Below are positions 1-8,308 of a stretch of 64,000 bases of DNA, piece by piece (within the stretch, counting starts at the first letter, position 1; the number at the start of each line of letters is the position of its first letter). The position numbers and the translations under genes are program-made. The notes below the pieces were generated by a model that saw nothing but the letters and a program-made list of their open reading frames with translations, did not search any database and was not told the DNA's origin. Source of the stretch: JBCCMQ01 sp039026235 (GTDB lineage Bacteria > Pseudomonadota > Alphaproteobacteria > Rhodobacterales > Rhodobacteraceae); contig JBCCMQ010000001.1 of the NCBI GenBank assembly GCA_039026235.1, positions 248,001 to 312,000 of the forward strand, in the 5' to 3' direction.

Positions 1-2
1 CG

Positions 3-722
3 CGTGTCATCGGTGTTGCGCAGGCGGGCTCTACCCTGCAGGCAAGCCGGGAAGACCTTGCCGCGGCGGATACGCCGTCGGGCATGGCATTCAACCCACT
101 GACGCCGGATCTGGCAACCATGAGCCTTGGCGCGCTTAATGTGCTGAACCAGGACGAGGATGGTTTCTTCGTGATGATCGAAGGCGGCGCGGTCGACTGG
201 ATGGGGCATGCCAACGATATGCCGCGCTTCATTGAAGAGCAGATCGACTTCAACCTGGCAGTGGATGCCGTGATCGAGTGGGTAGAAGCCAACTCCAGCT
301 GGGACGAGACTTTGTTGATCGTCACTTCTGACCATGAATGCGGCGGCATCTGGGGAGAAGGCACATGGATAAACGGTGCCGGTGGTCCGGTTGCTGCGGA
401 CCGAAGCGATGAGGCTGTTCTGGCTGCGCGCTTTGATCCGACCGAGGACGTGTTCAACGAATACCTGGCCGTCCAGGACCGGGGTGCGGGCAGTATGCCC
501 GGCTATATGTTCTCATCGCGCAACCACACGAATGAGCTGGTACCGCTTTGGGCCCTTGGCGCGGGCTCCGAGCTGTTCGCGCAGTTCACGCAGACCGATC
601 TGGGCGCGGCCAAGCTCTGGGGTACACAGTACGACTGGGGCGGAGACTATGTAGACAACACCGCCGTCTTTCACGTGATGAACGAAGCCTTCATGTCGGG
701 TACGGTGCAGGCGACCCAGTAG
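3..722 (+). CDS. Alkaline phosphatase, C-terminal part (cut by window edge)
   Basis: The reading frame is open from the first bases of the window, so the gene starts upstream. The visible part has the C-terminal half of the alkaline phosphatase superfamily: an IEGGAVDWMGHAND segment (metal-binding acidic and His residues), TSDHECGG (metal-binding Asp-His), and HTNELVPLWA near the end (the late metal-ligand His). These enzymes hydrolyse phosphomonoesters in the periplasm or outside the cell and are usually induced by phosphate starvation. The signal peptide and nucleophilic Ser lie outside the window. A strong hairpin follows about 60 bases after the stop. The family call is firm; the substrate is not known. 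Confidence 0.9.
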   Translation, partial: RVIGVAQAGSTLQASREDLAAADTPSGMAFNPLTPDLATMSLGALNVLNQDEDGFFVMIEGGAVDWMGHANDMPRFIEEQIDFNLAVDAVIEWVEANSSWDETLLIVTSDHECGGIWGEGTWINGAGGPVAADRSDEAVLAARFDPTEDVFNEYLAVQDRGAGSMPGYMFSSRNHTNELVPLWALGAGSELFAQFTQTDLGAAKLWGTQYDWGGDYVDNTAVFHVMNEAFMSGTVQATQ

Positions 723-785
723 GGGCGCCATGGGCATCCGGCATCGGACTGGCTTTGCTGGTGACCTGTAAGGCCTGATCGTAAA

Positions 786-817
786 GCGGCGCATGTTGGT
801 TTGCCGACATGCGCCGC
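786..817 (+). terminator. Stem-loop after the alkaline phosphatase gene
   Basis: A perfect 11-bp inverted repeat (GCGGCGCATGT at 786-796 and its complement at 807-817) encloses a 10-base loop, 63 bases after the phosphatase stop. No T-run follows, so it may be an mRNA 3'-end stabiliser or a weak terminator rather than a classical intrinsic one. It also sits just past the 3' end of the opposing LysR remnant. Confidence 0.5.
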
Positions 818-823
818 CAAGTC

Positions 824-1392
824 CTAAAGGCGGTCCGCGCTATCCCCAACAGGGAACCTCTCAAGCCACCAAGACAGCATGGGCTCGCGCAGGTTTCTGC
901 GATGTCTCAGAACTGAAACGTCGAATGTGCGTATACCGAACGGCGGCGCGGTGGTTGAGATTGAAGCGCTGGGCATGTTCACGCACCAGCGATGCCGGTA
1001 GCGTCGCAAGAAAATCGCTGCCCGCCACGATGGACAACGCGGGCATGAAACTTGGGACCGCAAGACAGACGCGCCGGGACAGTCCCCGCTCGGCAAGACC
1101 CTCGTGGGCGATCCCCGTCAGTGTTCCGTCCGATGAGACCAGAACATGGGAGGCCGCCGTATAGGCGCCCAGTGTCATGTCAGCGCTCAGGATTGGGTGG
1201 TCCCGCCGCGCAACGGCTAGATATGTCTCGGTCCGAACATGGGTCCGGTCGCAGTCTGTACCCGGATCACGAAAAAAACCGATGGCAAGATTGAGCGCTC
1301 CTTCGGTCAAACCGCGCAGGCTTTCGGCATTCGGCATTGTACACACAGAAAACCGCATGCCCGGCGCCTCGCCCGTGATCCGCGAAAGGGCC
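824..1392 (-). pseudogene. LysR-family regulator remnant (effector domain only, frameshifted)
   Basis: Read on the minus strand, this encodes a typical LysR substrate-binding domain: ALSRITGEAPGM, then GALNLAIGFF, TETYLAVARRDHPIL, ASHVLVSSDG and DFLATLPASLV. Around 960-975 the frame must shift by one base to recover the expected ending (APPFGIRTFDVSVLRHRR then MLSWWLER). The helix-turn-helix half is absent. In-frame stops and a GST-like remnant on the other strand start near 1393-1410, where the N-terminal half should be. The gene is therefore truncated and frameshifted, and not expected to make a functional regulator. Confidence 0.75.
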
Positions 1393-1831
1393 GATGCCGT
1401 GCTGATTTACCTCGCAGCGCAGTCAGACACCCGCTCTTGGGGCAAACTGCGTAGGAATGAGGCGCGATCAAACAACGGATGCTCTGGCAATCGGCAGAGT
1501 TGCCGGGCGTGGTCGTGTCGCTTCACGTCGAGAACTATTTCAAGCGTGTCCGGGAAATCGCACCCGACCAGGAAAAGCGCGAAGCCGCCATGCTGAGGCT
1601 GCCTGAACTGCGGGCCTTCCTTGATACGGTGCCCGACAGGGAAACTATCTCGTTGGCGACCGGTTGAAGGTGGCAGACTTCGCGGGTGCGGGCGGTTTCT
1701 CGCATGGCGCGAAAGCGGGTTTTCCCTTCGATGACTTCCCGAACATTGCCCCCAGGCTGACCGGCATTGAGGCGCTGCCTGCCTGGGCGGACACCGCGCC
1801 TCCGAACATCGGATTGCGCGAAGAGGAATGA
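1393..1831 (+). pseudogene. Glutathione S-transferase-like remnant with two frameshifts
   Basis: Pieces of a GST C-terminal half appear in order but in three different frames: ADAVLIYLAAQ (end of the thioredoxin-like domain) from about 1393, then MLWQSAELPG continuing to LRLPELRAFLDTV from 1479, then GNYLVGDRLKVADF to the end ALPAWADTAP, stopping at 1831. GDRLxVADF is the conserved helix-capping segment of GST folds. The N-terminal glutathione-binding domain is missing. The TGA stop at 1829-1831 overlaps ATG at 1828, the likely former start of the next remnant. Confidence 0.7.
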
Positions 1832-1837
1832 GACATA

Positions 1838-2556
1838 CTAATTCTAAGATTACTTCTGGCGGCAGCAGCCTTCGCGATGCCTGTGTTCGTGTCTGCCGAT
1901 ACCTTTGTGCTGGTCGACATACCGGAGCGTGACGCAACCGGTGACGCGGCCAAGGCCGTGTCGCTCGAGGCCTATGTTGAGACCGTCGCCGGGGCGGTTG
2001 CGTCTGCTGACGACCCCGTCATCCTTGTCGGTCACAGCTTTGGAGTCATGACCATCACAGCCATTGCCGACCGGATGCCAGAAGCCATTCAGCGCCTGAT
2101 CTACGTCGCCGCATATGTCCCGCAGTCTGGCGAAACGATGGAGACGCGGGCTCTGTCGGATCAGGACAACCCGTTCACCAAGGAGACATTTGTCATTGCA
2201 GGCGGCTATTCCCACGCTGAGGTTCTGTCTTCCGATCAGGTTCCTGTCTTTGCCCAGGACGCACGCCCGCGCAAGCATCCGCCCTTCAAGCGTCCATGCT
2301 GCGAGAGCCTCTTGCGCCCATCGGTACGCCCGTCGCCTTGTCTGGTGAGGGGCTAGACGCCGATCACATCGCCGATGTGCGTACGTAGGACGACGCCATC
2401 GTGTCGACGCCCTTGCAGACGAAAATGATCCAGCGTGCCGGGATCGAAGCGGTACGCGACATCCAGTCCGGCCACGTGCCGTATCTCACCCAGCCCGAGG
2501 CTCTGGCGGCGATCCTTGTCGATCTGGCTGAATTGATGCCTGCTTCGCCTCTCTGA
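1838..2556 (+). pseudogene. Alpha/beta-hydrolase remnant (frameshift and premature TAG)
   Basis: A leader rich in Leu and Ala is followed by FVLVDIPERD, the nucleophile elbow GHSFG (around 2030) and IQRLIYVAAYVP, as in small alpha/beta-hydrolase esterases. After about 2255 the frame must change to continue with EPLAPIGTPVALSGEG, IQRAGIEAVRD and the catalytic-His segment SGHVPYLTQPEALAAIL, ending at 2556. A TAG at 2386-2388 interrupts this second frame. The usual oxyanion segment (His-Gly-x-x after VLV) is also missing, which suggests a deletion near 1918. At least three separate lesions make it a pseudogene. Confidence 0.75.
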
Positions 2557-2694
2557 CAGCACCGCAAGCAGGGATCCGTATCTGAGGCACTGAGCGCCGC
2601 TTCGGACCTTCCCGGAGCGCGCCCGCAAAATCTGCGCCAGCGAGCCGAAAACAGGCATTGAACTCTCTGCCTGGCAACGGCGATATGGCCGGAC

Positions 2695-3891
2695 ATGACA
2701 CGCCCACTGCTTGACAATAAACGCGCACGCCTTCTTTTTCTCGATCGCCATCTTCTGCTGCGTCCTGGATCAGGGCCTGGACGGGGCGCCGATCTTGATG
2801 GCGTCTTGCACGATCTCGGCTTTGTGCAGGTCGATAGCGTTAATACGCTAGCCCGCGCCCACGACCTGATCCTCTGGTCACGCCGGGGCCAGTATCGCCC
2901 GCGAAATCTCGAAAATCTCGTATCACGCCATCGCACTGCATTCGAACACTGGACCCATGACGCGGCCGTTATCCCGATCCGTTTCTATCCCATGTGGCGG
3001 CTCAAGTTCGCCCGCGACGAAGCGCGGATGCGCGCCCGCTGGCCGCAGTGGCGCCGCGATGGTTGGCAGGACGAGATCGACGCCGTCATGCGCCACGTTC
3101 AGGACCGCGGCCCGGCCTGTTCGCTTGATGTCGGCGGCGAGGAGAAGAAGTCGTCCTCTGGTTGGTGGGATTGGCATCCATCCAAAACGGCACTCGAATT
3201 CCTCTGGCGGTCCGGGCAGTTGGCAATCTGTCACAGGCAGGGGTTCCGAAAATTCTATGACCTTTGCGAGCGCGTCATTCCGCCAGAATACTTGAATGCC
3301 CGTAAGGACGATTCTGAGATCGTCGATTGGGCCATGTCCGAAGCGCTTCACCGTTTGGGGTTCGCGACCAGCGGTGAAATGGCGGCTTTCTTTGAAATTG
3401 TCACCCGAGACGAAGCCAAGGCTTGGTGTGCCGAGGCCTGCGCCAAAGGACGCATCGTCGAGGCGGACATCGAGATGGCGGACGGCACGCTTCGCCGCAG
3501 CTTTACGACCGAAGGCGCGCTCGACGAAGCGCCCAGGCTGCCGGAGCCATCGTCACGTGTGCGCCTCCTGTCACCCTTTGATCCCGCCTTGCGCGACCGG
3601 GCCCGGGCAGAGCGGCTGTTCGGCTTTCACTACCGGATCGAGATTTTCGTGCCCGCGGCAAAACGACAATACGGCTATTACGTCTTTCCGGTGCTGCAGG
3701 GGGCCCAGGTCATTGGCAGGATGGATGCAAAGCGGGACGGAGACAGGCTGATGGTCCGCGCATTCTGGCCGGAGGCGAACGTCAAGATGGGCAAGGCGCG
3801 CCATGCTGGCCTTTTGGCGGAACTGGATCGTGTCCGGACCTTGGCCGGCGTTCAAGAGGTCGCGTTGTCAAACGGCTGGCTGCGCGGGTGA
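2695..3891 (+). CDS. YcaQ/AlkX-type winged-helix DNA glycosylase
   Basis: The 398-residue product belongs to the HTH_42 (DUF1006) family typified by E. coli YcaQ, which unhooks DNA interstrand crosslinks and removes bulky alkylated bases. The QxD catalytic motif is present (Gln45-Val-Asp47 in FVQVDSVN). It is followed by ARAHDLILWSR, FEHWTHDAAVIP and, in the C-terminal half, the LLSPFDPALRDR and RIEIFVPAAKRQYGYYVFPVL segments that mark the family. The length is normal. The gene stands alone, with decayed genes upstream and a convergent LysE gene 70 bases downstream. No clear ribosome-binding site precedes the ATG, so the start is likely but not certain. Confidence 0.88.
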   Translation: MTRPLLDNKRARLLFLDRHLLLRPGSGPGRGADLDGVLHDLGFVQVDSVNTLARAHDLILWSRRGQYRPRNLENLVSRHRTAFEHWTHDAAVIPIRFYPMWRLKFARDEARMRARWPQWRRDGWQDEIDAVMRHVQDRGPACSLDVGGEEKKSSSGWWDWHPSKTALEFLWRSGQLAICHRQGFRKFYDLCERVIPPEYLNARKDDSEIVDWAMSEALHRLGFATSGEMAAFFEIVTRDEAKAWCAEACAKGRIVEADIEMADGTLRRSFTTEGALDEAPRLPEPSSRVRLLSPFDPALRDRARAERLFGFHYRIEIFVPAAKRQYGYYVFPVLQGAQVIGRMDAKRDGDRLMVRAFWPEANVKMGKARHAGLLAELDRVRTLAGVQEVALSNGWLRG

Positions 3892-3961
3892 TCGCTGGCG
3901 CATTGTGCAGGTTGGGTCCGGCATATTGCCCAACCGGAAACCAACTATTCGTCGCAGACAC

Positions 3962-4561
3962 TTATTGGCGCACGATCGATTTCATACCAAGAAGCAATGC
4001 CGCGCCAATCATGAAGCCGCCGCCGACACGTTCGACACAGCGGCGCGCATTGCCCCTGAACCGGGACACCACCCAGCTGGACCCAAGGCCATATGCGGAC
4101 AGAAAGAGCCCGTCCATGACAATGTAGGTTGCCGACATGATCAGGAACTGCGGCCAGAACGCGGCGTCGTTGACAATGAACTGGGGAAAGAGGGCTGCAA
4201 AAAACACGACGGCCTTTGGATTGGCCGCCGAGGTCACGAAGCCCTGCATCCAAAGCGCCTTCCACGATGCCTGCGTCCGCTCCGTCTCTGCTGTCGGATC
4301 GTCAGCTTTGGCGCGACGGATCATTCTGACGCCCAACCACATCAGATAGGCGACCCCAGCCCATTTGATGACGGACATGGCGGCTGCCGACGTCGCAGCA
4401 ATGGCGGCGAGACCGAAACCTGCCGCGAGCATCTGAAGCGCGTTGGCAGACAGGTCTCCGCCGGCGGTCGCGAGGGACCGCGTGAACCCGTGTACAGCGC
4501 TGTTGGACAGCATTAGCAACTGGCTGGGCCCGGGCGTGATCATCAGGGCCAACACTGTCAA
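3962..4561 (-). CDS. LysE/RhtB-family amino-acid exporter, original start probably lost
   Basis: This is a six-helix LysE-type permease: ALMITPGPSQ at the N-terminus (family ITPGP motif), WAGVAYLMWLGVRMIR, and TSAANPKAVVFFAALFPQFI in the second half. Such proteins export amino acids or homoserine lactones across the inner membrane. The frame as given begins at TTG. In the same frame an ATG at 4591-4589 starts MQIEI, then a TAG at 4576-4574, then TIYVL running into the conserved protein. Family members usually have a Trp near this point, so a TGG-to-TAG change is plausible. Translation from the TTG or the GTG two codons later may rescue it; otherwise it is a pseudogene. Confidence 0.7.
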   Translation of the reverse strand: MTVLALMITPGPSQLLMLSNSAVHGFTRSLATAGGDLSANALQMLAAGFGLAAIAATSAAAMSVIKWAGVAYLMWLGVRMIRRAKADDPTAETERTQASWKALWMQGFVTSAANPKAVVFFAALFPQFIVNDAAFWPQFLIMSATYIVMDGLFLSAYGLGSSWVVSRFRGNARRCVERVGGGFMIGAALLLGMKSIVRQ

Positions 4562-4755
4562 AACGTAAATCGTCTAGATTTCAATCTGCATCGGCAGCCT
4601 CATGTGTCTTCAGTATCATCCTCACAGGCCGGGCTTCGGGACGCAATCGGGACTGCGCCCGTTTCTGTGTCGGGCAGAGAAATGACATCGATGGTATGGG
4701 GAACAGGGGGTTTTCGACGTTGTTGCGCGCGCGGGAGGCAACTTGTTATTGACTA

Positions 4756-4783
4756 TGACACCGATGTCATGACATCCGTGTCA
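4756..4783. promoter_or_regulatory. Twin abutting operators TGACA-N4-TGTCA (LacI-type)
   Basis: Two 14-bp palindromes sit directly end to end: TGACACCGATGTCA (4756-4769) and TGACATCCGTGTCA (4770-4783). Both have TGACA/TGTCA arms. They lie 42-69 bases before the LacI-family start codon, just after a TTGACT hexamer at 4749-4754 that could be a -35 box. Size and position fit binding of the downstream regulator to its own promoter, and so to the whole sugar operon. The assignment to this regulator is inferred. Confidence 0.65.
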
Positions 4784-4824
4784 TCAACGATTTGATCTTA
4801 CCCGGCTGCTTGGGAGGGACGCAC

Positions 4825-5916
4825 ATGGCAACAATCTATGATGTCGCGCGCCAGGCGGGTGTTTCCCCGAAAACCGTCAGCCGTGTGCTCAACCGTGACG
4901 CGCCCGTCTCTGATAAGACAAAAGAGGCCGTCACCCTGGCGATGGACGCATTGGGATACGTGCCGTCGCATGCCGCAAGGTCCATCAAGTCGAACAAATC
5001 CGGACTGATCGGCCTGATCACCGGCGCCATCAGCAACGCCGATGAAGCCGCAAACCATGCCGGATTGCCCGAGCTTTTCATCGTTCAGGGCGCACAGGCG
5101 GTCATTGAACGGTCCCGCAAGACACTGCTGATCTCGGACACGGGCGGGCGGCTGGACAGGGTTCCGGACCTCGTACGCACGTTTCAAGAGCACAGGGTGG
5201 AAGGCATCCTTTATGTGGCCGACTACCACAAGCCGCTGGAACTCACGCTGCCGGGCAGGGGCATTCCAAAGGTTCTGGTCAATTGCTTCGACGACATCGG
5301 AACGCCTGCAGTTGTACCTGACGACGAAGGCGGCCAATACGCCCTGACAAAGGCCGTGCTGTCTGAAGGGCATCGCAGCGTCGCCTATATGACCCTTGCC
5401 CCGACGCAGGAAGCCACAAAGCTGCGCCTGCGCGGATACCGACGCGCACTGGCCGAGGCTGGAATTGCCTTTAACGACGATCTTGTGCAGGCCGCTGATC
5501 TTTTCGGCTCTCCAGGGGAACACCAGCTGATCTGGGATGCGCTTGACAAGTTTTTCGCCGGAAACAGTCGTCCGACCGCGATCTTCTGCGGCAATGACCG
5601 ACTTGCCATGGCCGTGTACGGTATCCTGCGCCGCCGTGGCATATCGGTGCCCGAAGATGTCTCGGTCGTGGGCTACGACGATCATCGCCTGATTTCCGAG
5701 ACACTCTATCCGGCGCTGACCACGGCGGAACTGCCCTACAGCGCCATGGGTGCGCGGGCCGCCCAGACGCTGCTGGAGTTACTAGCCGGTCAGACCGAGG
5801 CGCCGAACGCACCGATCCGGATCAGCGGACAAATCCGGCTGCGCGCCTCGCTGATCGCGCCACGGACACAAGACAGAGACAACATTATCAATCTCAAAGG
5901 GAGGAGTGAGATATGA
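4825..5916 (+). CDS. LacI-family transcriptional regulator of the sugar operon
   Basis: The N-terminal helix-turn-helix TIYDVARQAGVSPKTVSRVLN (residues 3-23) is the standard LacI domain, followed by the hinge helix (ALGYVPSHAARS) and a periplasmic-binding-protein-like effector domain with CGNDRLAMAVYGILRRRG and PEDVSVVGYDD. The start is set by ATG 4825 with GGGAGGGA upstream; longer in-frame starts lie inside the operators. The product has 363 residues. Its stop overlaps the ATG of the sugar-binding protein (ATGA), so regulator and transporter are translationally coupled. It probably represses the operon until a sugar or sugar derivative binds. Confidence 0.92.
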   Translation: MATIYDVARQAGVSPKTVSRVLNRDAPVSDKTKEAVTLAMDALGYVPSHAARSIKSNKSGLIGLITGAISNADEAANHAGLPELFIVQGAQAVIERSRKTLLISDTGGRLDRVPDLVRTFQEHRVEGILYVADYHKPLELTLPGRGIPKVLVNCFDDIGTPAVVPDDEGGQYALTKAVLSEGHRSVAYMTLAPTQEATKLRLRGYRRALAEAGIAFNDDLVQAADLFGSPGEHQLIWDALDKFFAGNSRPTAIFCGNDRLAMAVYGILRRRGISVPEDVSVVGYDDHRLISETLYPALTTAELPYSAMGARAAQTLLELLAGQTEAPNAPIRISGQIRLRASLIAPRTQDRDNIINLKGRSEI

Positions 5917-7172
5917 AGAAAGGAATGACCCTTGCCGCGTTCCTGGCGGCAGGTCTTGCCGGGACAGCGTCGGCGCAGACCGAGCTTAGCCTCTGGTATC
6001 ACGGTGCCGGCAGCGCCAATGCCGAAGAGGCGCTGGTCAATCAACTGGTCGAGGAATTCAATGCCAGCCAGTCGGACTGGAAGGTGGTGATCGAGACGTT
6101 CCCGCAACTGGCTTACAATGACGCGGTAGGGGCGGCGGCGCTGGCCGGTGAATTGCCCGACATCCTGGATGTCGACGGTCCGGTGATGCCCAACTGGGCC
6201 TGGGCGAACTACATGCAGCCCCTGGGCATCGATGAAGCAAAGCTGGAAGCCTACCTGCCGGGCCCGATCGGGCGCTGGAACGGCGAGGTTTATTCGGTCG
6301 GGCTGTGGGATGCGGCGGTCGCCGTGACGACACGGCGGTCCACGCTTGAGAAACACGACATTCGGGTTCCGACACTCGACGCGCCCTGGAGCCTTGATGA
6401 ATTCAATGGCGCGCTCGCGACCATCGCCGCCTCGGGTGACTTCGACTATCCGCTGGATCTCGGCATGGCCTGGAAAGGCGAATGGTATCCCTATGCTTTC
6501 TCGCCATTCCTGCAAAGCTTTGGTGGCGATATCGTCGACCGGTCGACATATCAAACCGCCGAGGGCGTTCTGAACGGGGATGCAGCCATTGCTTTCGGCG
6601 AATGGTGGCAGGGTCTTTTCGACAACAACCTTGTGCCCGGCACCAGCCAGGACGCGGCGGACCGCGAAACCGGTTTGCTGGACGGGAAATACGCCATGTC
6701 ATGGAACGGCAACTGGGCCGCGCTGCCGGTCGTCGAAGCCTTTGGCGACGACGCGCTGTTCCTGCCCGCGCCAGATTTTGGGGCGGGCCCGACAATTGGC
6801 GCGGCCTCCTGGCAATTCGGTATCTCGGCCACGTCCGAGAATCCCGATGGCGCCCGCGCCTTCATCGAGTTTGCGCTTCAGGACCGTTGGTTTGCGGCCT
6901 TCTCTGATGGCACAGGTCTGATCCCATCTACCGCGAGCGCGGCGGCCGACACGGCCAACTATGCTCCGGGCGGACCGCTTGAAGTGTTCTACGGGCTGTC
7001 CGAAGCGCAAGCGCTCGTGCGGCCTGTGACCCCGGGGTACATTGTTCAGGCGAAGGTTTTCGAGAAAGCCCTGGCCGATATCGCCAATGGCGCGGATGTC
7101 GCCGACACGCTGGACGCGGCGGTTGACGAGATCAACGAGGATATCGAGAGCAACGGCGGCTACGGCCACTAA
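5913..7172 (+). CDS. Sugar ABC transporter, periplasmic substrate-binding protein (CUT1)
   Basis: The 419-residue protein has a clear signal peptide (MKKGMTLAAFLAAGLAGTASAQ) and a family-1 solute-binding fold: LSLWYHGAG at the first strand, LPDILDVDGPVMPNWA, and a C-terminal SWQFGISATSENPDGARAFIEF typical of CUT1 binding proteins. It captures an oligosaccharide or polyol in the periplasm for the two permeases that follow. It starts inside the LacI stop codon. A strong hairpin separates it from the first permease, an arrangement often seen where the binding protein is made in excess. The substrate is not stated by the sequence; the neighbouring GH-J enzyme suggests a fructoside. Confidence 0.92.
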   Translation: MKKGMTLAAFLAAGLAGTASAQTELSLWYHGAGSANAEEALVNQLVEEFNASQSDWKVVIETFPQLAYNDAVGAAALAGELPDILDVDGPVMPNWAWANYMQPLGIDEAKLEAYLPGPIGRWNGEVYSVGLWDAAVAVTTRRSTLEKHDIRVPTLDAPWSLDEFNGALATIAASGDFDYPLDLGMAWKGEWYPYAFSPFLQSFGGDIVDRSTYQTAEGVLNGDAAIAFGEWWQGLFDNNLVPGTSQDAADRETGLLDGKYAMSWNGNWAALPVVEAFGDDALFLPAPDFGAGPTIGAASWQFGISATSENPDGARAFIEFALQDRWFAAFSDGTGLIPSTASAAADTANYAPGGPLEVFYGLSEAQALVRPVTPGYIVQAKVFEKALADIANGADVADTLDAAVDEINEDIESNGGYGH

Positions 7173-7185
7173 GCTCTTCCTCCCC

Positions 7186-7214
7186 AAGCTGCCCGGAACC
7201 AATCCGGGCAGCTT
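7186..7214 (+). terminator. Intercistronic hairpin between binding protein and permease
   Basis: A perfect 11-bp stem (AAGCTGCCCGG, 7186-7196, with its complement 7204-7214) and 7-base loop lie 14 bases after the binding-protein stop. There is no T-tract. It probably acts as a partial terminator or as protection against 3' exonucleases, raising binding-protein mRNA over permease mRNA. The next gene has its own Shine-Dalgarno (AAAGGAA) after the hairpin. Confidence 0.65.
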
Positions 7215-7237
7215 CCCTTCAAAAAGGAATTCGACCC

Positions 7238-8308
7238 ATGGCTTCGAAACTGACGCGGTCGAACCGCGCAGGTTGGTTGATGGCTTTCCCCGGCGCCGGT
7301 CTGATTGCCGTGTTCATCATCCTGCCGTTCTTTCTGGCCTTCGCATTCTCACTGACCAACCAGCGGCTCGCCTCGCCGAACCCCACTGAATACGTGGGCA
7401 TCAAGAACTATCGTGATCTGCTGGGTCTGGCGATCTTCACGCTGGAACCCGAGAGGGACGCGGTTGGAAACACCGTCATAGAAGATGGCGAGATACAGTA
7501 TCCGCGCCTGCGGCGGTTTACCCGGAACAATCCCAGCTATCCGAACCTGCAAGGCAAACGCGAATGGTTCGGCTGGCAGTCGGGCGAGAGCCGGGTTGTG
7601 GTTCTTGCCTCGGACGTTGTCTTCATGAAGGCGCTGGTCAACACCATTACCTTCGTTCTGGTCGTCGCACCGCTTCAGGCGGCGTTGGCGCTTGGCCTTG
7701 CCTTGCTGATCAATCAGAAGCTCAGGGGCATCAGTTTCTTCCGGGCCGTCTATTTCATGCCCGTGGTCGTCTCGATCGTGGTCGTGTCGCTTCTTTGGCG
7801 GTTCATCTATTCGCCGGGCGATGGCCTGCTGAACAATGTAGCCACCGGAATGACTTTCGGCGCGTTTGAACCGCGGGACTGGCTCGGCGATCCGTCGACG
7901 GCCTTGGGATCCATCATCGCGATGTCGATCTGGCAGGGGGTCGGATTTCACATGGTGATCTGGCTGTCGGGTCTGCAGACCATTTCCCCTACGCTCTACG
8001 AGGCGGCTGAAATCGAAGGCTCGAACAAGTTCCAGACCTTCCGCTATGTGACCTGGCCGGGGTTGAGGAACACCGCCGTTCTGATCCTAATCGTGATCAC
8101 CATGCAGGCCTTTGCGATCTTTGCGCAGATCGATGTCATGACCCAGGGCGGCCCGCTCGACAGCACCCAGATGCTGGTCTTCCAGGCGGTTGAACGCGGC
8201 TACGGCAAACAGGACATCTCGGGCGGATCGACGATCTCGGTGATCCTTTTTGTGATCGTCCTTTGTATCTCACTCATTCAACGTTGGCTTACGCGGGAGC
8301 GGACCTGA
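7238..8308 (+). CDS. Sugar ABC transporter permease, MalF-like (first permease)
   Basis: A CUT1 inner-membrane permease of 356 residues. It has a first membrane helix (LMAFPGAGLIAVFIILPFF), a large periplasmic loop of about 80 residues before helix 2 (rich in charged residues, 65-135), and the cytoplasmic EAA loop EAAEIEGSNKFQTFRYVTWP (around residue 255), which couples to the ATPase. The enlarged loop recalls MalF. The stop overlaps the next permease start by one base (TGATG), so the two are translationally coupled. It forms the channel heterodimer with the following gene product. Confidence 0.92.
   Translation: MASKLTRSNRAGWLMAFPGAGLIAVFIILPFFLAFAFSLTNQRLASPNPTEYVGIKNYRDLLGLAIFTLEPERDAVGNTVIEDGEIQYPRLRRFTRNNPSYPNLQGKREWFGWQSGESRVVVLASDVVFMKALVNTITFVLVVAPLQAALALGLALLINQKLRGISFFRAVYFMPVVVSIVVVSLLWRFIYSPGDGLLNNVATGMTFGAFEPRDWLGDPSTALGSIIAMSIWQGVGFHMVIWLSGLQTISPTLYEAAEIEGSNKFQTFRYVTWPGLRNTAVLILIVITMQAFAIFAQIDVMTQGGPLDSTQMLVFQAVERGYGKQDISGGSTISVILFVIVLCISLIQRWLTRERT

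Noticed and set aside
3803..4516. Plus-strand frame of 237 codons opposite the LysE gene
   Set aside because: Overlaps the YcaQ end and the LysE gene in shadow; no motif.
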